Assembly: GCA_963760405.1 (NCBI GenBank)
Contig: CAVXCV010000007.1
Span: 241,131-305,130 of the forward strand
Source of the DNA: RYN-230 sp963760405
Lineage (GTDB): Bacteria > Actinomycetota > Actinomycetes > Streptosporangiales > Streptosporangiaceae
Direction: 5' to 3'
Length of the DNA: 64,000 nt
In this document: positions 45,661 to 56,210 of the stretch, in pieces
Position numbering within the stretch: the first letter of the stretch is position 1
Layout of the letters: the number at the start of each line of letters is the position of its first letter
Position numbers and translations under genes: made by a program
The notes under the pieces: generated by a model
Seen by the model: the letters and a program-made list of their open reading frames with translations, nothing else
What the model was told of the DNA's origin: nothing
Database searches by the model: none

Positions 45661-46560
45661 ATGCCGAGCTGGCAGGACTTTGAGCCGTTCATCGTGAGCG
45701 GTCTCGCCCTGGGGGGGGTGTATGCCCTCTCCGGGGTGGGACTGGTCGTTCTCTACCGGGCGACCGGCGTGGTGTACCTGGCCTTCGGTGCCATCGGTGC
45801 GATGGGTGCCCTGATCGCGTGGTCGCTGATCCACGCGGGCGCCCCCGGCTGGGCCGGCTGGCTGGTGTGCGTGCTGTCCGGCGCGGTGGTGACGCTCGGC
45901 TACGGGATGCTGTTCGGCCCGGCGCTGGCCAAGCGCGACCCGCTCGTCAAGGCGGTGGCCACCCTCGGGCTGACGCTCATCCTGTTCGGGACGATGGACC
46001 TGCTGTGGACCAGCAGCGGCGGGCAGTCCCGTGCGATCACGCTGCCGACCGACAGCGGCGGCTTCACGATCGGCCAGGTTCAGGTGGACTGGACGCAGGT
46101 GGCCGGGCTGGCGGCCGGCGTCATGATCACGGTGGTGACCGGCGCGTTCCTGCGTTACACCAAGCTCGGCACGGCGATGCGGGCGATGGCCAACGACCGC
46201 GAGATCACCGCCACGCTCGGCGTGCCGGTACGCCGGGTGGAAGCGGCGGCCTGGCTCGGCTGCGGCGTGCTCGGCGGGGTGGCCGGGCTGCTGCTCGCCG
46301 ACCTGGTCGCACTCGACGCCACGACGCTGACCTTCCTGGTGATCTCCTCCCTGGCCGCGGCGCTGATCGGCCAGCTGCGCTCGATCCCGGTCACGTTCCT
46401 GGCCGCGATCGTGATCGGCCTGGTGCACGACCTGCTGACGCCGATCCAGTCGGTCACCAACTACCGTGACATGACCCCGTTCGTGCTCGCCGCCGTGGCG
46501 CTGCTGGTGCTCTCCCGCGGCCGTGGCAGCGTCCTGGCCCGCTCCCGCGAGGAGGCCTAG
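45661..46560 (+). CDS. livH: ABC importer permease, LivH type
   Basis: 299 residues, about eight membrane helices. FIVSGLALGGVYALSGVGLVVLYRATGVVYLAFGAIG is the typical LivH start and TKLGTAMRAMANDREITATLGVPV the cytoplasmic coupling loop. The stop overlaps the livM start by one base. Confidence 0.93.
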   Translation: MPSWQDFEPFIVSGLALGGVYALSGVGLVVLYRATGVVYLAFGAIGAMGALIAWSLIHAGAPGWAGWLVCVLSGAVVTLGYGMLFGPALAKRDPLVKAVATLGLTLILFGTMDLLWTSSGGQSRAITLPTDSGGFTIGQVQVDWTQVAGLAAGVMITVVTGAFLRYTKLGTAMRAMANDREITATLGVPVRRVEAAAWLGCGVLGGVAGLLLADLVALDATTLTFLVISSLAAALIGQLRSIPVTFLAAIVIGLVHDLLTPIQSVTNYRDMTPFVLAAVALLVLSRGRGSVLARSREEA

Positions 46561-47666
46561 TGGCGGGTACCGCGGTTCGCACCGCCAGTACGCGGCCGCG
46601 CTCGCCGCTGCGCAGGCCGGATACCCGCACGCTGGCCCGCACCGCCGTGAACGCCGTCCTGCTGCTGTTCGTGCTGATCGCGCTGCCGCAGCTGCTGAGC
46701 TTGTACTACGTCGACGCGATGACCCAGGTGGCCGTGTATTCCATGGTCACGCTCGGGCTGGGCGTGCTGGTCGGCCGGGTCGGCCTGATCTCACTCGGCC
46801 AGGCCGCCGTGCTGGCGATCGGTGCCTGGGTGGCCGCCCGGCTGCTGTTCGCCACCTCGCTGCCCTATCCGGTCGTGCTGCTGGCCGCGGGCCTGATCAC
46901 GATGGCGGCAGGAATGCTGATCGGGCTGCCCGCGCTGCGGCTGCGCGGGCTGTACCTGGCGCTGATCACGCTGATGCTGGCGGGCGCGATCACGGTCGTG
47001 CTGGCCACGACGAACTTCCCCAACGGCGGCCACGGCTTCCTGGGCTACAACGGCAGCTCGGTGCACATCCCGCCCATCCGCCGGCCCAGTATCGCGGCCA
47101 GCGACCCCGCTTACTTCCGCTACTGCGTGGTAGTGGCGGCGCTGATGTTCCTGCTGGTGCTCGGGCACATCCGGACCAGGCCCGGCCGGGCCTGGGCGGC
47201 GATCCGGCAGAGTGAGCCGGCCGCGCTGGCCGCGGGGATCAATGTCACGCTGTACAAGGTGTGGGCGTTCGCGCTGGCGTCGTTCATCACGGGCGTTGCG
47301 GGCGGAATGCTGGCGGGCGCCGTCCACTACCTGTACTCGATCGACTTCCCCACCCAGGATTCGATCACCCTGCTGGCCGTGGTGCTGATGGGCGGGGCGT
47401 ACAGCATGTGGGGCGCGATCGTGGCCGCGCTGCTGCTGGAGCTGCTGCCGGCCCTGCTGAACAACTGGGGCGTGTCCGCCGACTGGCTGACCATCCTGTT
47501 CGGCCTCGGCGTGCTCCAGGTGCTGACCACCGCCCCGGCCGGGCTGGTCGATCAGGTGCCCAGGGACCTGGCCCGGCTGGGCCGCCTGCTGCGCCGCACG
47601 CGGCAGGCGGCTCCGGCGCAGGCCGCCCCGGCCCGGGATATCCCGCCGGGCGGTGACGCCACATGA
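46560..47666 (+). CDS. livM: ABC importer permease, LivM type
   Basis: 368 residues. Hydrophobic helices with SMVTLGLGVLVGRVGLISLGQAAVLAIGAW and the coupling loop RPGRAWAAIRQSEPAALAAGINVTLYK identify LivM. GTG 46560 overlaps the livH stop; its own stop overlaps livG (ATGA). The C-terminal 40 residues are basic and unconserved. Confidence 0.93.
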   Translation: MAGTAVRTASTRPRSPLRRPDTRTLARTAVNAVLLLFVLIALPQLLSLYYVDAMTQVAVYSMVTLGLGVLVGRVGLISLGQAAVLAIGAWVAARLLFATSLPYPVVLLAAGLITMAAGMLIGLPALRLRGLYLALITLMLAGAITVVLATTNFPNGGHGFLGYNGSSVHIPPIRRPSIAASDPAYFRYCVVVAALMFLLVLGHIRTRPGRAWAAIRQSEPAALAAGINVTLYKVWAFALASFITGVAGGMLAGAVHYLYSIDFPTQDSITLLAVVLMGGAYSMWGAIVAALLLELLPALLNNWGVSADWLTILFGLGVLQVLTTAPAGLVDQVPRDLARLGRLLRRTRQAAPAQAAPARDIPPGGDAT

Positions 47667-48388
47667 TCGAGGTGGCCGGGCTGACCGTCCGGTACGGCGG
47701 GGTGACCTCGCTGGACGGGATGAACGTGACGTTCGAGCCGGGCACGTGCGGGCTGATCGGGCCCAACGGCGCGGGCAAGACCACGTTCTTCAACGTGCTG
47801 AGCGGGTTCGTCCGGCCCGCCGCGGGCAGCGTCCGCGGGTTCGGCACCGACCTGCTGGCCCTGGTGCACTACCGGCGGGCCCGCTGGGGCCTGCGCCGGA
47901 CGTTCCAGACCGAGCAGGCCATCGAGCAGCTGTCCGTGTTCGACAACGTCGCGATGGTGCACGAGCACTCTGGCCTGGGCGGCAGTTCCCGGCGCCGGGA
48001 CGTGCTCGATGCGCTGTCCTTTGTCGGGCTGGACGCCGATCCGCAGGCCCGGGTGGCCACGCTCGGGGCGGCCCAGCGCCGCCTGGTCGAAGTGGCCCGG
48101 GCCGTGGTCGGCCAGCCGAGGCTGGTGCTGCTGGACGAGCCCGCGGCCGGGCTGCCGGATACGGAGACCAGCCACCTGGCCGAGGTGATCCGGCAGATCC
48201 CGGCCCGCTGCGGCGCGCTGACCATCCTGGTCGACCACGACATGAGCCTGGTGTCCGCGTGCTGCACGACCACTGCCGTGCTCGACTTCGGGCGGCTGAT
48301 CGCGTCCGGGCCGACCGCGGAAGTGCTGCGGGACGACCGGGTGATCCGGGCCTACCTGGGCACCGCGGAGGGAAACGGGGACCAGTGA
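47663..48388 (+). CDS. livG: ABC importer ATP-binding protein, LivG type
   Basis: 241 residues. Walker A GPNGAGKTT, RRTFQTEQAIEQLSVFDNV (LivG Q-loop region), Walker B LVLLDEPAAGLPDTE and switch VDHD are present. The signature is LGAAQRRLVEVAR instead of the usual LSGGQ-like LSYGxQR, a noticeable departure, but the rest is intact. Confidence 0.9.
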   Translation: MIEVAGLTVRYGGVTSLDGMNVTFEPGTCGLIGPNGAGKTTFFNVLSGFVRPAAGSVRGFGTDLLALVHYRRARWGLRRTFQTEQAIEQLSVFDNVAMVHEHSGLGGSSRRRDVLDALSFVGLDADPQARVATLGAAQRRLVEVARAVVGQPRLVLLDEPAAGLPDTETSHLAEVIRQIPARCGALTILVDHDMSLVSACCTTTAVLDFGRLIASGPTAEVLRDDRVIRAYLGTAEGNGDQ

Positions 48389-49200
48389 CCGGCACCCAGC
48401 CCGCACCAGCGCCCGCCGGGCCGCCTGACGGCATGCTCGCCCTGCGCGGCCTGACCGTGCCGCGCGGCGGCCGGGCGGTCGTCCGCGACGTCTCGATCGA
48501 GATCCCGGTGGGCAGCGTGACCGCGCTGCTCGGGCCGAACGGAGCGGGTAAGTCCAGCCTGGTGCTCGCGGTCGGCGGGGTACTCCGGCCGACCGCCGGG
48601 GCGGTGCTGCTGGACGGCCAGGACTTCGCCGGGGGGCGCCCGGAACGGATCCGCCGGGCCGGGATCGCGATCGTCCCGGAGGGCCGGCGGCTGCTCTCCG
48701 AGCTGACGGTCGAGGAGAACATCCGGGTGGCCACCTACGCGCTGTCCCGGGCCCAGGCCCGGGCCGGGCGGGAGCGGGCGCTGGAGCTGTTCCCGGAGAT
48801 CGGCCGGCGGCTGGCCGCCCCGGCCCGGACCCTGTCCGGCGGCGAGCAGCAGATGGTGGTGCTCGCCCAGGCCCTGGTCTCCCAGCCGCGCTACGTACTG
48901 ATCGACGAGCTGTCCCTGGGACTGGCCCCGGTCATCGTGAACCGGCTGATCCCAGCGATCCGCGCGGTGGCCCAGGCCGGGATCGGGGTGCTGCTGATCG
49001 AGCAGTTCGCCACGATCGCCCTGGGCCTGGCCGGCCAGGCCTACCTGATCGAAGGCGGCCAGCTGCGCCACCACGGCCCGGCCAGCGAACTGCGGGACAA
49101 CCCGGAACTGCTCCGCTCCGCCTACCTCCTCCGCGGCAGCACCGCCGCCCCCGGTGACCCCACCCCCCCTGACCACGACACCCGGGGCGGGGTCAGCTGA
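48385..49200 (+). CDS. livF: ABC importer ATP-binding protein, LivF type
   Basis: 271 residues. Walker A GPNGAGKSS, IAIVPEGRRLLSELTVEENI, signature LSGGEQQM, and YVLIDELSLGLAPVIV (Walker B with Glu) define LivF. GTG 48385 overlaps the livG stop. It completes the importer and ends 8 bp inside the convergent oxidoreductase gene. Confidence 0.93.
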   Translation: MTGTQPAPAPAGPPDGMLALRGLTVPRGGRAVVRDVSIEIPVGSVTALLGPNGAGKSSLVLAVGGVLRPTAGAVLLDGQDFAGGRPERIRRAGIAIVPEGRRLLSELTVEENIRVATYALSRAQARAGRERALELFPEIGRRLAAPARTLSGGEQQMVVLAQALVSQPRYVLIDELSLGLAPVIVNRLIPAIRAVAQAGIGVLLIEQFATIALGLAGQAYLIEGGQLRHHGPASELRDNPELLRSAYLLRGSTAAPGDPTPPDHDTRGGVS

Positions 49201-50215
49201 CGTCGATGAGGACTTTGCCGACGGCGCCGGCCTGGACCGCGTCGTGCGCGTCGCCGGTCCGGGACAGCGGGAACCGATGCAGCGGCAGGCCCGCGGCCGC
49301 CCCGACCGGGAGCGCCCCGGCCGCGACGGCGGCCGTGACGTCGCTGACCGCGTGATCCTTAGCCGCCCGCGGGGTGGTGTAGGTCAGCACGAACTGGTAC
49401 CGGGCGTTGACCCGCATCAGCTCCCAGGCCGACACGGTGAGCTCCCGCGCGCCGTCGTTCGCGTACATGGCCACCGTCCCGTCCCGCGCCACCACGGGCA
49501 CGTCGATGGACGCGTTCAGCTGCGGCGCCACCTCGACGATGATGTCGGCCCCGGCCGGGGCCACCCGGCGGACGTCCGCGGCCACATCCTGCTCCCGGTA
49601 GTTGAGCACATGGTCGGCGCCGGCCGCCCGGGCCAGCGCGGCCTTGGCCGGGCCGCTCACCGTGCTCAGCACGGTCGCCCCGGACCAGCGGGCGAGCTGG
49701 ATGGCGGCGTGCCCCACCGCGCCCGCGCCGCCCGCCACCAGCACGGTCAGCCCGGCCAGCGTGCCCGGCCCGAGCCGGTCCGGGCCGCCGTCGTGCACGG
49801 TCAGGCAGCGGTGCGCGGTCAGCGCCGGGATGCCGAGGCTGGCCCCCACATCGAAGGACGCCGATGGCGGCAGCGCGGCCGCCTGCCGGCCGGGCAGCAC
49901 CAGGTATTCCTGGGCCGTGCCGCCGGCCCGCTGCCAGGCCGCGTCCCACAGCCACACCCGCTGGCCGGCCCGGGCCGGGTCCAGGCCGGGCCCGACAGCG
50001 TCGATGACCCCGCTGCCGTCCTGGTTCGGCACGGCCTCAGCGAAGGCCAGCGGCTGCCCTGGTGCCGCGCTGGCTCGGGCCTTCCAGTCGGTCGGGTTCA
50101 CCCCGGACACCGCGACCTTGACCCGCACCTCGCCCGGACCGGGCTCGGGCACCGGCCGGTCGGCCAGGCTCAGCACGTCCGCGCCGCCGGTCACCGTGTG
50201 CACGATAGCTTTCAC
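49193..50215 (-). CDS. Zinc-free quinone oxidoreductase (MDR family)
   Basis: 340 residues. MKAIVHTVTGGADVLSLADRPVPEPGPGEVRVKVAVSGVNPTDWK and VAGGAGAVGHAAIQLARWSGA (NADPH-binding) identify a QOR-type reductase without zinc ligands. GTG 50215 has GGGGAG at good distance; GTG 50221 is an alternative. It overlaps the end of the IclR gene, so the regulator and the reductase are co-transcribed. Confidence 0.9.
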   Translation of the reverse strand: MKAIVHTVTGGADVLSLADRPVPEPGPGEVRVKVAVSGVNPTDWKARASAAPGQPLAFAEAVPNQDGSGVIDAVGPGLDPARAGQRVWLWDAAWQRAGGTAQEYLVLPGRQAAALPPSASFDVGASLGIPALTAHRCLTVHDGGPDRLGPGTLAGLTVLVAGGAGAVGHAAIQLARWSGATVLSTVSGPAKAALARAAGADHVLNYREQDVAADVRRVAPAGADIIVEVAPQLNASIDVPVVARDGTVAMYANDGARELTVSAWELMRVNARYQFVLTYTTPRAAKDHAVSDVTAAVAAGALPVGAAAGLPLHRFPLSRTGDAHDAVQAGAVGKVLIDVS

Positions 50216-51117
50216 TGGCACTCCCCGGTCTCTGCCGCCCCCGCCCCGCCAGCCCCAGCCGCGCCAGCGCCAGCCCCAGCCCCAGCCGCGCCAGCGCCGA
50301 CCCCGGCGGCCGCGGCCCGGCGCGCGATGGCCGTGGCCGCGGCCGCCAGCTCAGCCAGGTGCCGCTCGGTCACCTGTCGTACGGTGAGCACGCTCATCCG
50401 CCAGGTCAGGTTCACGCAGCCGAGCACCTGGGCGTTGGCCCGGATCGGCACGGCGATGGAATTGCGGCCGTCATCCATCTCGGCCCGCGGCCGGGCGTAG
50501 TCACCGCCGAAGTCGGCCGCCCGGACGCTGTATCCGCGCTGCCGGGTGAGCTGCACGATGCGCCGCACCGCCTCCGGGTCGTGGGCCAGCTCATGGCCGG
50601 GTACCGGGCGGGCGCGCAGCCGGGCGAGCACCGCCTCCCGTTCCTGGTCCGGGCAGAAGGCCAGGTAGGCCCGGCCGGACGCGGACCGCAGCATGTTGGC
50701 CCGGAACCGGACCGGCCGCGGCTCCACCTCGTCGAAGTAGGCGCGGCGGCTGTTCGTCTCCAGCACCTCCATGTAGTCCAGCCGCGGCACCGACAGGATC
50801 GACGGCCACTGCACCTTCTCGCACAGCCGGGCCAGCACCGGCGAGGCGAGCTCGCCCAGCCAGTCCGCGTCGTCCAGCCGGATCCGTTCCTGCAGGGTGT
50901 GGCTGGGCAGGAAAGCCCCGTCGGCCAGCCGCTGCCAGACCAGCTGCTGGCTATGCAGTGTGTACAGGATCCGGGTCAGCGTGCTCTTCGGGATCCCGGT
51001 CACCTTGTGCAGGTCATTCAGGCTGGCCGCGCGCATCTCCTGCAGCGCGCCCAGCACCTCCAGGCCGCGGGCGAGCGACTGGATGGGCTTGACCTTGTAA
51101 TTGCGCATCAGCCACAT
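50212..51117 (-). CDS. IclR-family transcriptional regulator
   Basis: About 301 residues. The winged helix (SLNDLHKVTGIPKSTLTRILYTL) and the effector domain ending SIAVPIRANAQVLGCVNLTWR are clear; GRAYLAF is the family's central motif. The last 35 residues are almost only Ala and Gly, encoded by imperfect GC-rich repeats. Start could be ATG 51117 or 51108. It is divergent from the PEP-utilising-type gene across a palindrome. Confidence 0.9.
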   Translation of the reverse strand: MWLMRNYKVKPIQSLARGLEVLGALQEMRAASLNDLHKVTGIPKSTLTRILYTLHSQQLVWQRLADGAFLPSHTLQERIRLDDADWLGELASPVLARLCEKVQWPSILSVPRLDYMEVLETNSRRAYFDEVEPRPVRFRANMLRSASGRAYLAFCPDQEREAVLARLRARPVPGHELAHDPEAVRRIVQLTRQRGYSVRAADFGGDYARPRAEMDDGRNSIAVPIRANAQVLGCVNLTWRMSVLTVRQVTERHLAELAAAATAIARRAAAAGVGAGAAGAGAGAGAAGAGGAGAAETGECQ

Positions 51118-51178
51118 CCCATCGGCCGGGCCCGGCCGGGACAAGCAGGCCGGTCAGGATAAGCCGGTAATCAGCCGC

Positions 51179-51197
51179 CTTTTCACTAGGTGAAAAG
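51179..51197. promoter_or_regulatory. 19-bp palindrome, candidate IclR operator
   Basis: CTTTTCAC and GTGAAAAG arms flank a 3-bp centre, in the 157-bp space between the IclR gene and the divergent gene at 51275. AT-rich palindromes of this size are typical IclR-family sites. Confidence 0.6.
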
Positions 51198-51274
51198 CTA
51201 TCAATCCGTTCTTGTCCCGGGCTGGCGGGCCGTGCCAACGTCGGCGGTGTCCACCGCGTGGCAAGGAGGCACCC

Positions 51275-52322
51275 ATGGCGGGCAACGGCGCCACCCCTAG
51301 CTTTCCGCTCCCATCGCAGATCGCCGACGTTCCCGGCGCCGAGGGCTGGCGCTCGATGTACCCGTACTTCACCCGCTTCCAGCCCGGGGATGACCAGCGC
51401 TTCTGGTTCTACAACTCGATGCACTTCCCCGAACCCATGCCCGCCTTTGACACGGTCACCGCGGAGATCCCGTACAGCGCGATCGGCGCCAACACCGCAC
51501 GGATCTTCGTGTTCCCGACCACGCTGGGCATCGAGCACCGGATCGTGAACGGCCGCGTCTACATCACCGCGATCCCGGTCACCGACCCGGCGGAGATCGC
51601 CCGCCGGGTGGCGATCTTCGAGGAGCGGGCGGGCTACTACTACGCCAACTGGGACCAGCTGCAGACGGGCTGGAAAGCCCGGATGGAACGGCTGATCGAG
51701 GAGATCCGCGGCATCACCGTGCCCCAGCTGCCGGAATTCGACGACGCCGATGTGGTGACCAGCGCCACCGGGGTCGCGCAGAACCATTATGTGCGGGAAA
51801 ACTTCCACCGTTGCCTGGACCTGTACTCGAAGATGTGGCACCACCACACCGAGTTCCTGATGCTCGGCTACGGCGCCTACGTGGTTTTCTTCGAGTTCTG
51901 CAAGCAGGCCTTTCCGGAGATCAGCGACCAGGCGGTGGCCCGGATGGTGGCCGGCATCGACGTGATCATGTACCGGCCCGACGACGAGCTGCGCGGGCTG
52001 GCCCGGCTGGCGGTGCAGTGCGGGGTGGACGACCTGTTCACCGACGACTGCGACCCCGGCAAAGTGCTCGCCGCCATGCACGAACGCGGTGCGGCCGGGC
52101 AGCGCTGGCTGGATGCGTTCGCCCAGGCCCGGGAGCCCTGGTTCCACGTATCCACCGGGGACGGCTTCTACCACCACCACCGGAGCTGGAACGACGACCT
52201 GACCGTGCCGTTCGCCGCGCTGCCCCGGTACGTGGCCCTGGTCCGGGCGGGCCGGGAGGCGACCCGGCCGACCGAGCAGCTCCGCCAGGAGCGGGACCGG
52301 ATCGCCGCCGAGTACCGGGCCC
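51275..52322 (+). pseudogene. PEP-utilising-enzyme-type protein, C-terminally truncated
   Basis: About 348 residues resemble the N-terminal part of the actinobacterial PEP-utilising/phenylphosphate-synthase-like proteins: GWRSMYPYFTRFQPG, RFWFYNSMHFPEPMPAFDTVT, ARIFVFPTTLGIEHRIVNGRVYI and HHTEFLMLGYGAYVVFFEFC. The swivelling phosphohistidine domain expected near the C terminus is absent. Past about 52322 the frame (open to 52564) is Arg/Pro-rich and antisense-like, and the DNA encodes part of a HAD phosphatase in another frame. ATG 51275 has AAGGAGG 5 bases upstream, so the start is intact. Confidence 0.7.
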
Positions 52323-52607
52323 GGCGGCCGCGTCCGCCTGGTCGGGAAGCCGTCGCTGCAGGCCCTGCGCTGCGCGGCGAGCCGTCTCCGGGTACCGCTG
52401 GCCGACCTCGCCGTGGTGGGCGACGACCCCGACCTCGAAGTACCCATGGCCCACCGGGGCCGGTCCCTGGCCATCGCGGTGGGCACCGGGATCGGCGCCG
52501 CGGACTCATTCGACCACCTGCCGGACAGCCGCGGCCCGCATCTGAGCGTGGCCGGCGTGGATGAGCTGCTCGCCATCTGCCAATGCGTCACCGCCGACGG
52601 AACCTGA
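52323..52607 (+). pseudogene. HAD-superfamily hydrolase, C-terminal remnant
   Basis: In a frame different from the preceding gene the DNA reads GGRVRLVGKPSLQALRCAAS then LADLAVVGDDPDLEVPMAHR and GRSLAIAVGTGIG. These are HAD motif III (Lys in GKPS) and motif IV (VGDDPDLE), ending with a normal stop. Motifs I and II with the nucleophilic Asp are missing, so it is a 5'-truncated remnant. Confidence 0.7.
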
Positions 52608-52643
52608 CGCCGGACTGTCGGTACCACCGATTAGCGTCGGCTC

Positions 52644-55600
52644 ATGCCGCCCGCGGGAGTGCCGGACCTCGATCCCGCCTTCCTGCTGCCCGCCGCCGGG
52701 CCGACCACGTTCACCCGCGGGGTGACGTGCCTGCGCCAGCATGCGGTCGTTGACCTGCACTGGGATGCCGCGCAGCACACCCTGCACGGCACGGTGCGGG
52801 GGAAGCCCGGCCAGTACTACACGATCACCGCGCTGTTCCAGCCGGCGGACGGCACGTCCTTCCAGTTCGAGGAGGCCTTCTGCACCTGCCTGGCCTCGCT
52901 CAACTGCAAGCATGCGGTGGCTTTGGTGCTGGCCGCCGTGCAGGCCCGGCAGGGCCAGGGAGCAGGCGGCCCCGCCGCGGGCCCGCCCCGCCGCCGCGCG
53001 GGCCCGCTGCCGTGGGAACGCTCCCTCCAGGCGCTGCTGGAACCGCCGCGAGCCACGGCCGGCCCCGGGCAGTTCAGCACGGTCGAAGCGGTCGAGCTGA
53101 CCTTGTCCGATGACCCGGATCAGCCACCCGTTCCTGGCCGCCCCGGGCCGTCCCTGCGGCTGCTGGCCCGGCTGCGGCAGCGTGGGCGGCACGGCTTTCC
53201 CGGCGGCACGCTGAACTGGAATCAGCTGAGCTATCTGCCGCATGGCCGCTTCGACCGGCACATACAGCTGCTGCAGGAGATCTACGCGGTGTACCGGTCG
53301 CGCAGCGGCCAGCCGGGTCATCACGCCTATGACGGCGACTCGGTTGACCTGGCCGGATTCGGGGCCCGCCAGCTCTGGCCGTTGCTGGACGAGGCCGCGG
53401 CGATAGGCCTGCAGCTGGTCCGCGGCGGCCAGCTGGGCCCGTTGGAGAGTTACCAGAGCGCCGAATTCTGCCTGGATATCACCTGGCCCGGGCCGCTGGC
53501 CCGCTGGTCATCGCCCCGCTGCTGCGCATCGGCGGCGTCCCGGCCGAGGTGGAGCCGATCCGGTTCCTCGGCGCCGAGGGCCACGGCATCATCTACGCCG
53601 ACCGGGCCGAGGCCCAGCGCAGCAGCGATCCGGCTGACTGGCGTTTCCACCTGGCCAAGCTGACCGAGCCGGTTCCGCCGCCGCTCCAGCAGCTGGCGCT
53701 GGCCGGGCCGCGGCTGGAGATTCCCGCTGCTGAGCTGAGCCGGTTCTGGGAGGGGTACTACCCCCGGCTGCGCCGGGCGGCCACGGTCCTGTCGTCGGAC
53801 GATTCAGTCCAGCTGCCGGCCCTGTCCGGCCCGACGCTGGTGCTGCAGGTGGCCTATAGGGGCGGCCACCGCCTGGACCTCAGCTGGGAGTGGGCCTACC
53901 AAGTAGGCGACGTGACCCTGCGCGCCGCGCTGGGGCCCGGCCCGGCGGCCGCCGGATACCGGGACCTGGCCGCCGAGCGCGCGATCGTGGCCAGCCTGCA
54001 CCTGCCCGTCGGCCGGTTCGGGCTGCTCCGCACCGATCCGGTGTCGGACGAGCCGCAGCCGTCGCTGGCCCGCCAGGTCCAGCTGCGTGGCCTGGACACC
54101 ATGCGGTTCTGCACCGAGCTGCTGCCCCTGCTGGCCGATCATCCCGGCGTCACCGTCGAGATCACCGGCGACCTGCCCGAGTACCGGGAGGCTGGGGACT
54201 CGCTGCGGATCGGTCTGTCCACCGACGAGGTGGCGGATGACCCCGACTGGTTCGACCTCGGGCTGACCATCTCCGTGGCGGGGCAGGAGGTCCCGTTCGC
54301 CGACGTCTTCGTGGCGCTCAGCCGGGATCAGCCCTACCTGGTGCTCGCTGACGGTGCCTACTTCTCGCTGCAGAAGCCAGAGTTGCAGGCCCTGGCCCGG
54401 CTGATCGAGGAGGCACGGTCGCTGCAGGACGCCCCCGGGGGCTTGCGGATCAGCCGGTTCCAGGCCGGGCTGTGGGAAGAACTAGCCGGGCTGGGCGTGG
54501 TCAGCCGCCAGGCCCGCAGCTGGCAGCAGCAGGTGGGCGGGCTGCTCTCGGCTATGGGCGTGACAGCAGCGGGCGTGACGGCAGCGGGCATGACGGCAGA
54601 GGACGTGGCGGCAGAGGGTCTGGCCGCTGAGGGCCGGGGCGCAGAGGGCCGGGGCGCAGAGGGCCGGGGCGCAGAGGGCCGGGCAGCAGAGCTCAGCGCG
54701 AGCTTGCCGCCGCCCGCGGCGCTGCAGGCCGTGCTGCGCCCGTACCAGCTGGACGGCTTCCGGTGGCTGGCGTTGCTATGGCAGCACCGGCTCGGCGGCA
54801 TCCTCGCCGACGACATGGGCCTCGGCAAGACCATCCAGTCGCTGGCCCTGATCTGCCACGCCCGGCAGGCCGAGCCGGCCTCCCCGCCGTTCCTCATCGT
54901 CGCCCCGACCAGCGTGGTGCCGAACTGGGCCAGCGAGGCCGCCCGGTTCGCCCCGGGGCTGACGGTGGTGGCGATCTCGGAGACAGCTGCCCGCCGCGGT
55001 CGCCCCCTGAGCGAGCTGACGGCGGGCGCCGATGCGGTGGTCACCTCGTACACGCTGCTGCGGCTGGACTTCGCGGAGTACTCAGCCCAGCCGTGGGCGG
55101 GGCTGATCCTGGACGAAGCCCAGTACACCAAGAACCACCAGTCCAAGATCTACCAGTGCGCGCGCAAGCTGCCCGCTCCCGTCAAGATCGCCATTACCGG
55201 CACGCCGATGGAGAACAACCTGATGGAGCTGTGGTCGTTGCTGTCGATCACCGCGCCCGGGCTGTTCCCGGACCCAGGCCGGTTCCGCGAGTACTACGCC
55301 CGCCCGATCGAGCGGGACGGGCAGGCCGGGCTGCTCGCCCAGCTGCGCCGCCGGATCCGGCCGCTGGTCAAGCGGCGCACCAAGGAACAGGTGGCCGCTG
55401 ATTTGCCGGCCAAGCAGGTCCAGGTGCTGGAGGTAGACCTGCATCCCCGGCACCGCAGGCTCTACGAGACCTACCTGCAGCGGGAGCGGCAGAAGGTGCT
55501 CCGCCTGCTCGACGACCTGGACGCGAACCGGTTCATGATCCTGCGCTCGCTGACCTTGCTGCGCCAGCTCAGCCTGCACGCCGGGCTCATCGACGACGCG

Positions 55601-56119
55601 TACCTGGAGCTGCCGTGCAGCAAGATCGACATGCTGATCGGGCAACTGCGCGACGTAGCCGGGAGCGGGCACCGGGCCCTGGTCTTCAGCCAGTTCACCC
55701 GGTTCCTGGGTAAGGTCCGGGAACGGCTGGACGCCGCCGGGATCGAGTACTGCTACCTGGACGGCAAGACCCGCGACCGGGCCGCCGAGGTGCGGCGGTT
55801 CAAGGAGGGCACCGCCCCGGCGTTCCTGATCAGCCTCAAGGCAGGGGGGTTCGGGCTGAACCTCACCGAGGCCGACTACTGCTTCCTGCTCGACCCGTGG
55901 TGGAACCCGGCCACCGAGACGCAGGCAGTGGACCGGACGCACCGCATTGGGCAGACCCGCCAGGTCATGGTGTACCGGCTGATCGCGGCGGCCACCATCG
56001 AGGAAAAGGTCATGGCGCTGCAGGCGAGAAAGGCAGAGCTGTTCACCAGCGTGCTGGACAGTGGCGACGTGTTCAGCGGCAGCTTCGACGCCGACGACAT
56101 CCGCGCCCTGCTCGATTAG
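52644..56119 (+). CDS. SWIM zinc-finger SNF2-type helicase (one frameshift)
   Basis: 1158 residues after repair. A SWIM finger lies at Cys80, Cys82, Cys88, His90 (FCTCLASLNCKH). The helicase core is complete: motif I DDMGLGKT, motif II LDEAQ, motif III TGTPMENN, and motif VI THRIGQTRQVMVYRLI. A C is missing from a run near 53500; the two frames join as PGPLA-PLVIAPLLRIGGVPAE. Between the unknown middle region and the helicase is a nine-unit pentapeptide repeat. These proteins remodel or translocate on DNA; the family occurs in bacterial chromosomes and in defence loci. Downstream are a NERD-domain and an HNH protein. Confidence 0.88.
54557..54691. repeat. 15-bp minisatellite in the SNF2 gene
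   Basis: Nine in-frame units of five codons: GVTAA, GVTAA, GMTAE, DVAAE, GLAAE, then GRGAE three times and GRAAE. The last four (54632-54691) are nearly identical at DNA level; the first five are degenerate, so the array has an old and a young end. Confidence 0.92.
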
Positions 56120-56210
56120 CGGGTGCCCACCCGACCCGCCGCCTGGCCTTTTCCGGGGCAGTCCTTCTACACTTTCTGCTGATGGTACTCGTCCGCTAAC
56201 GGAGCGCATC

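Noticed and set aside
43205..52607. Genomic island or prophage boundary
   Set aside because: Scars are present, but there is no integrase, tRNA, flanking direct repeat or phage gene.
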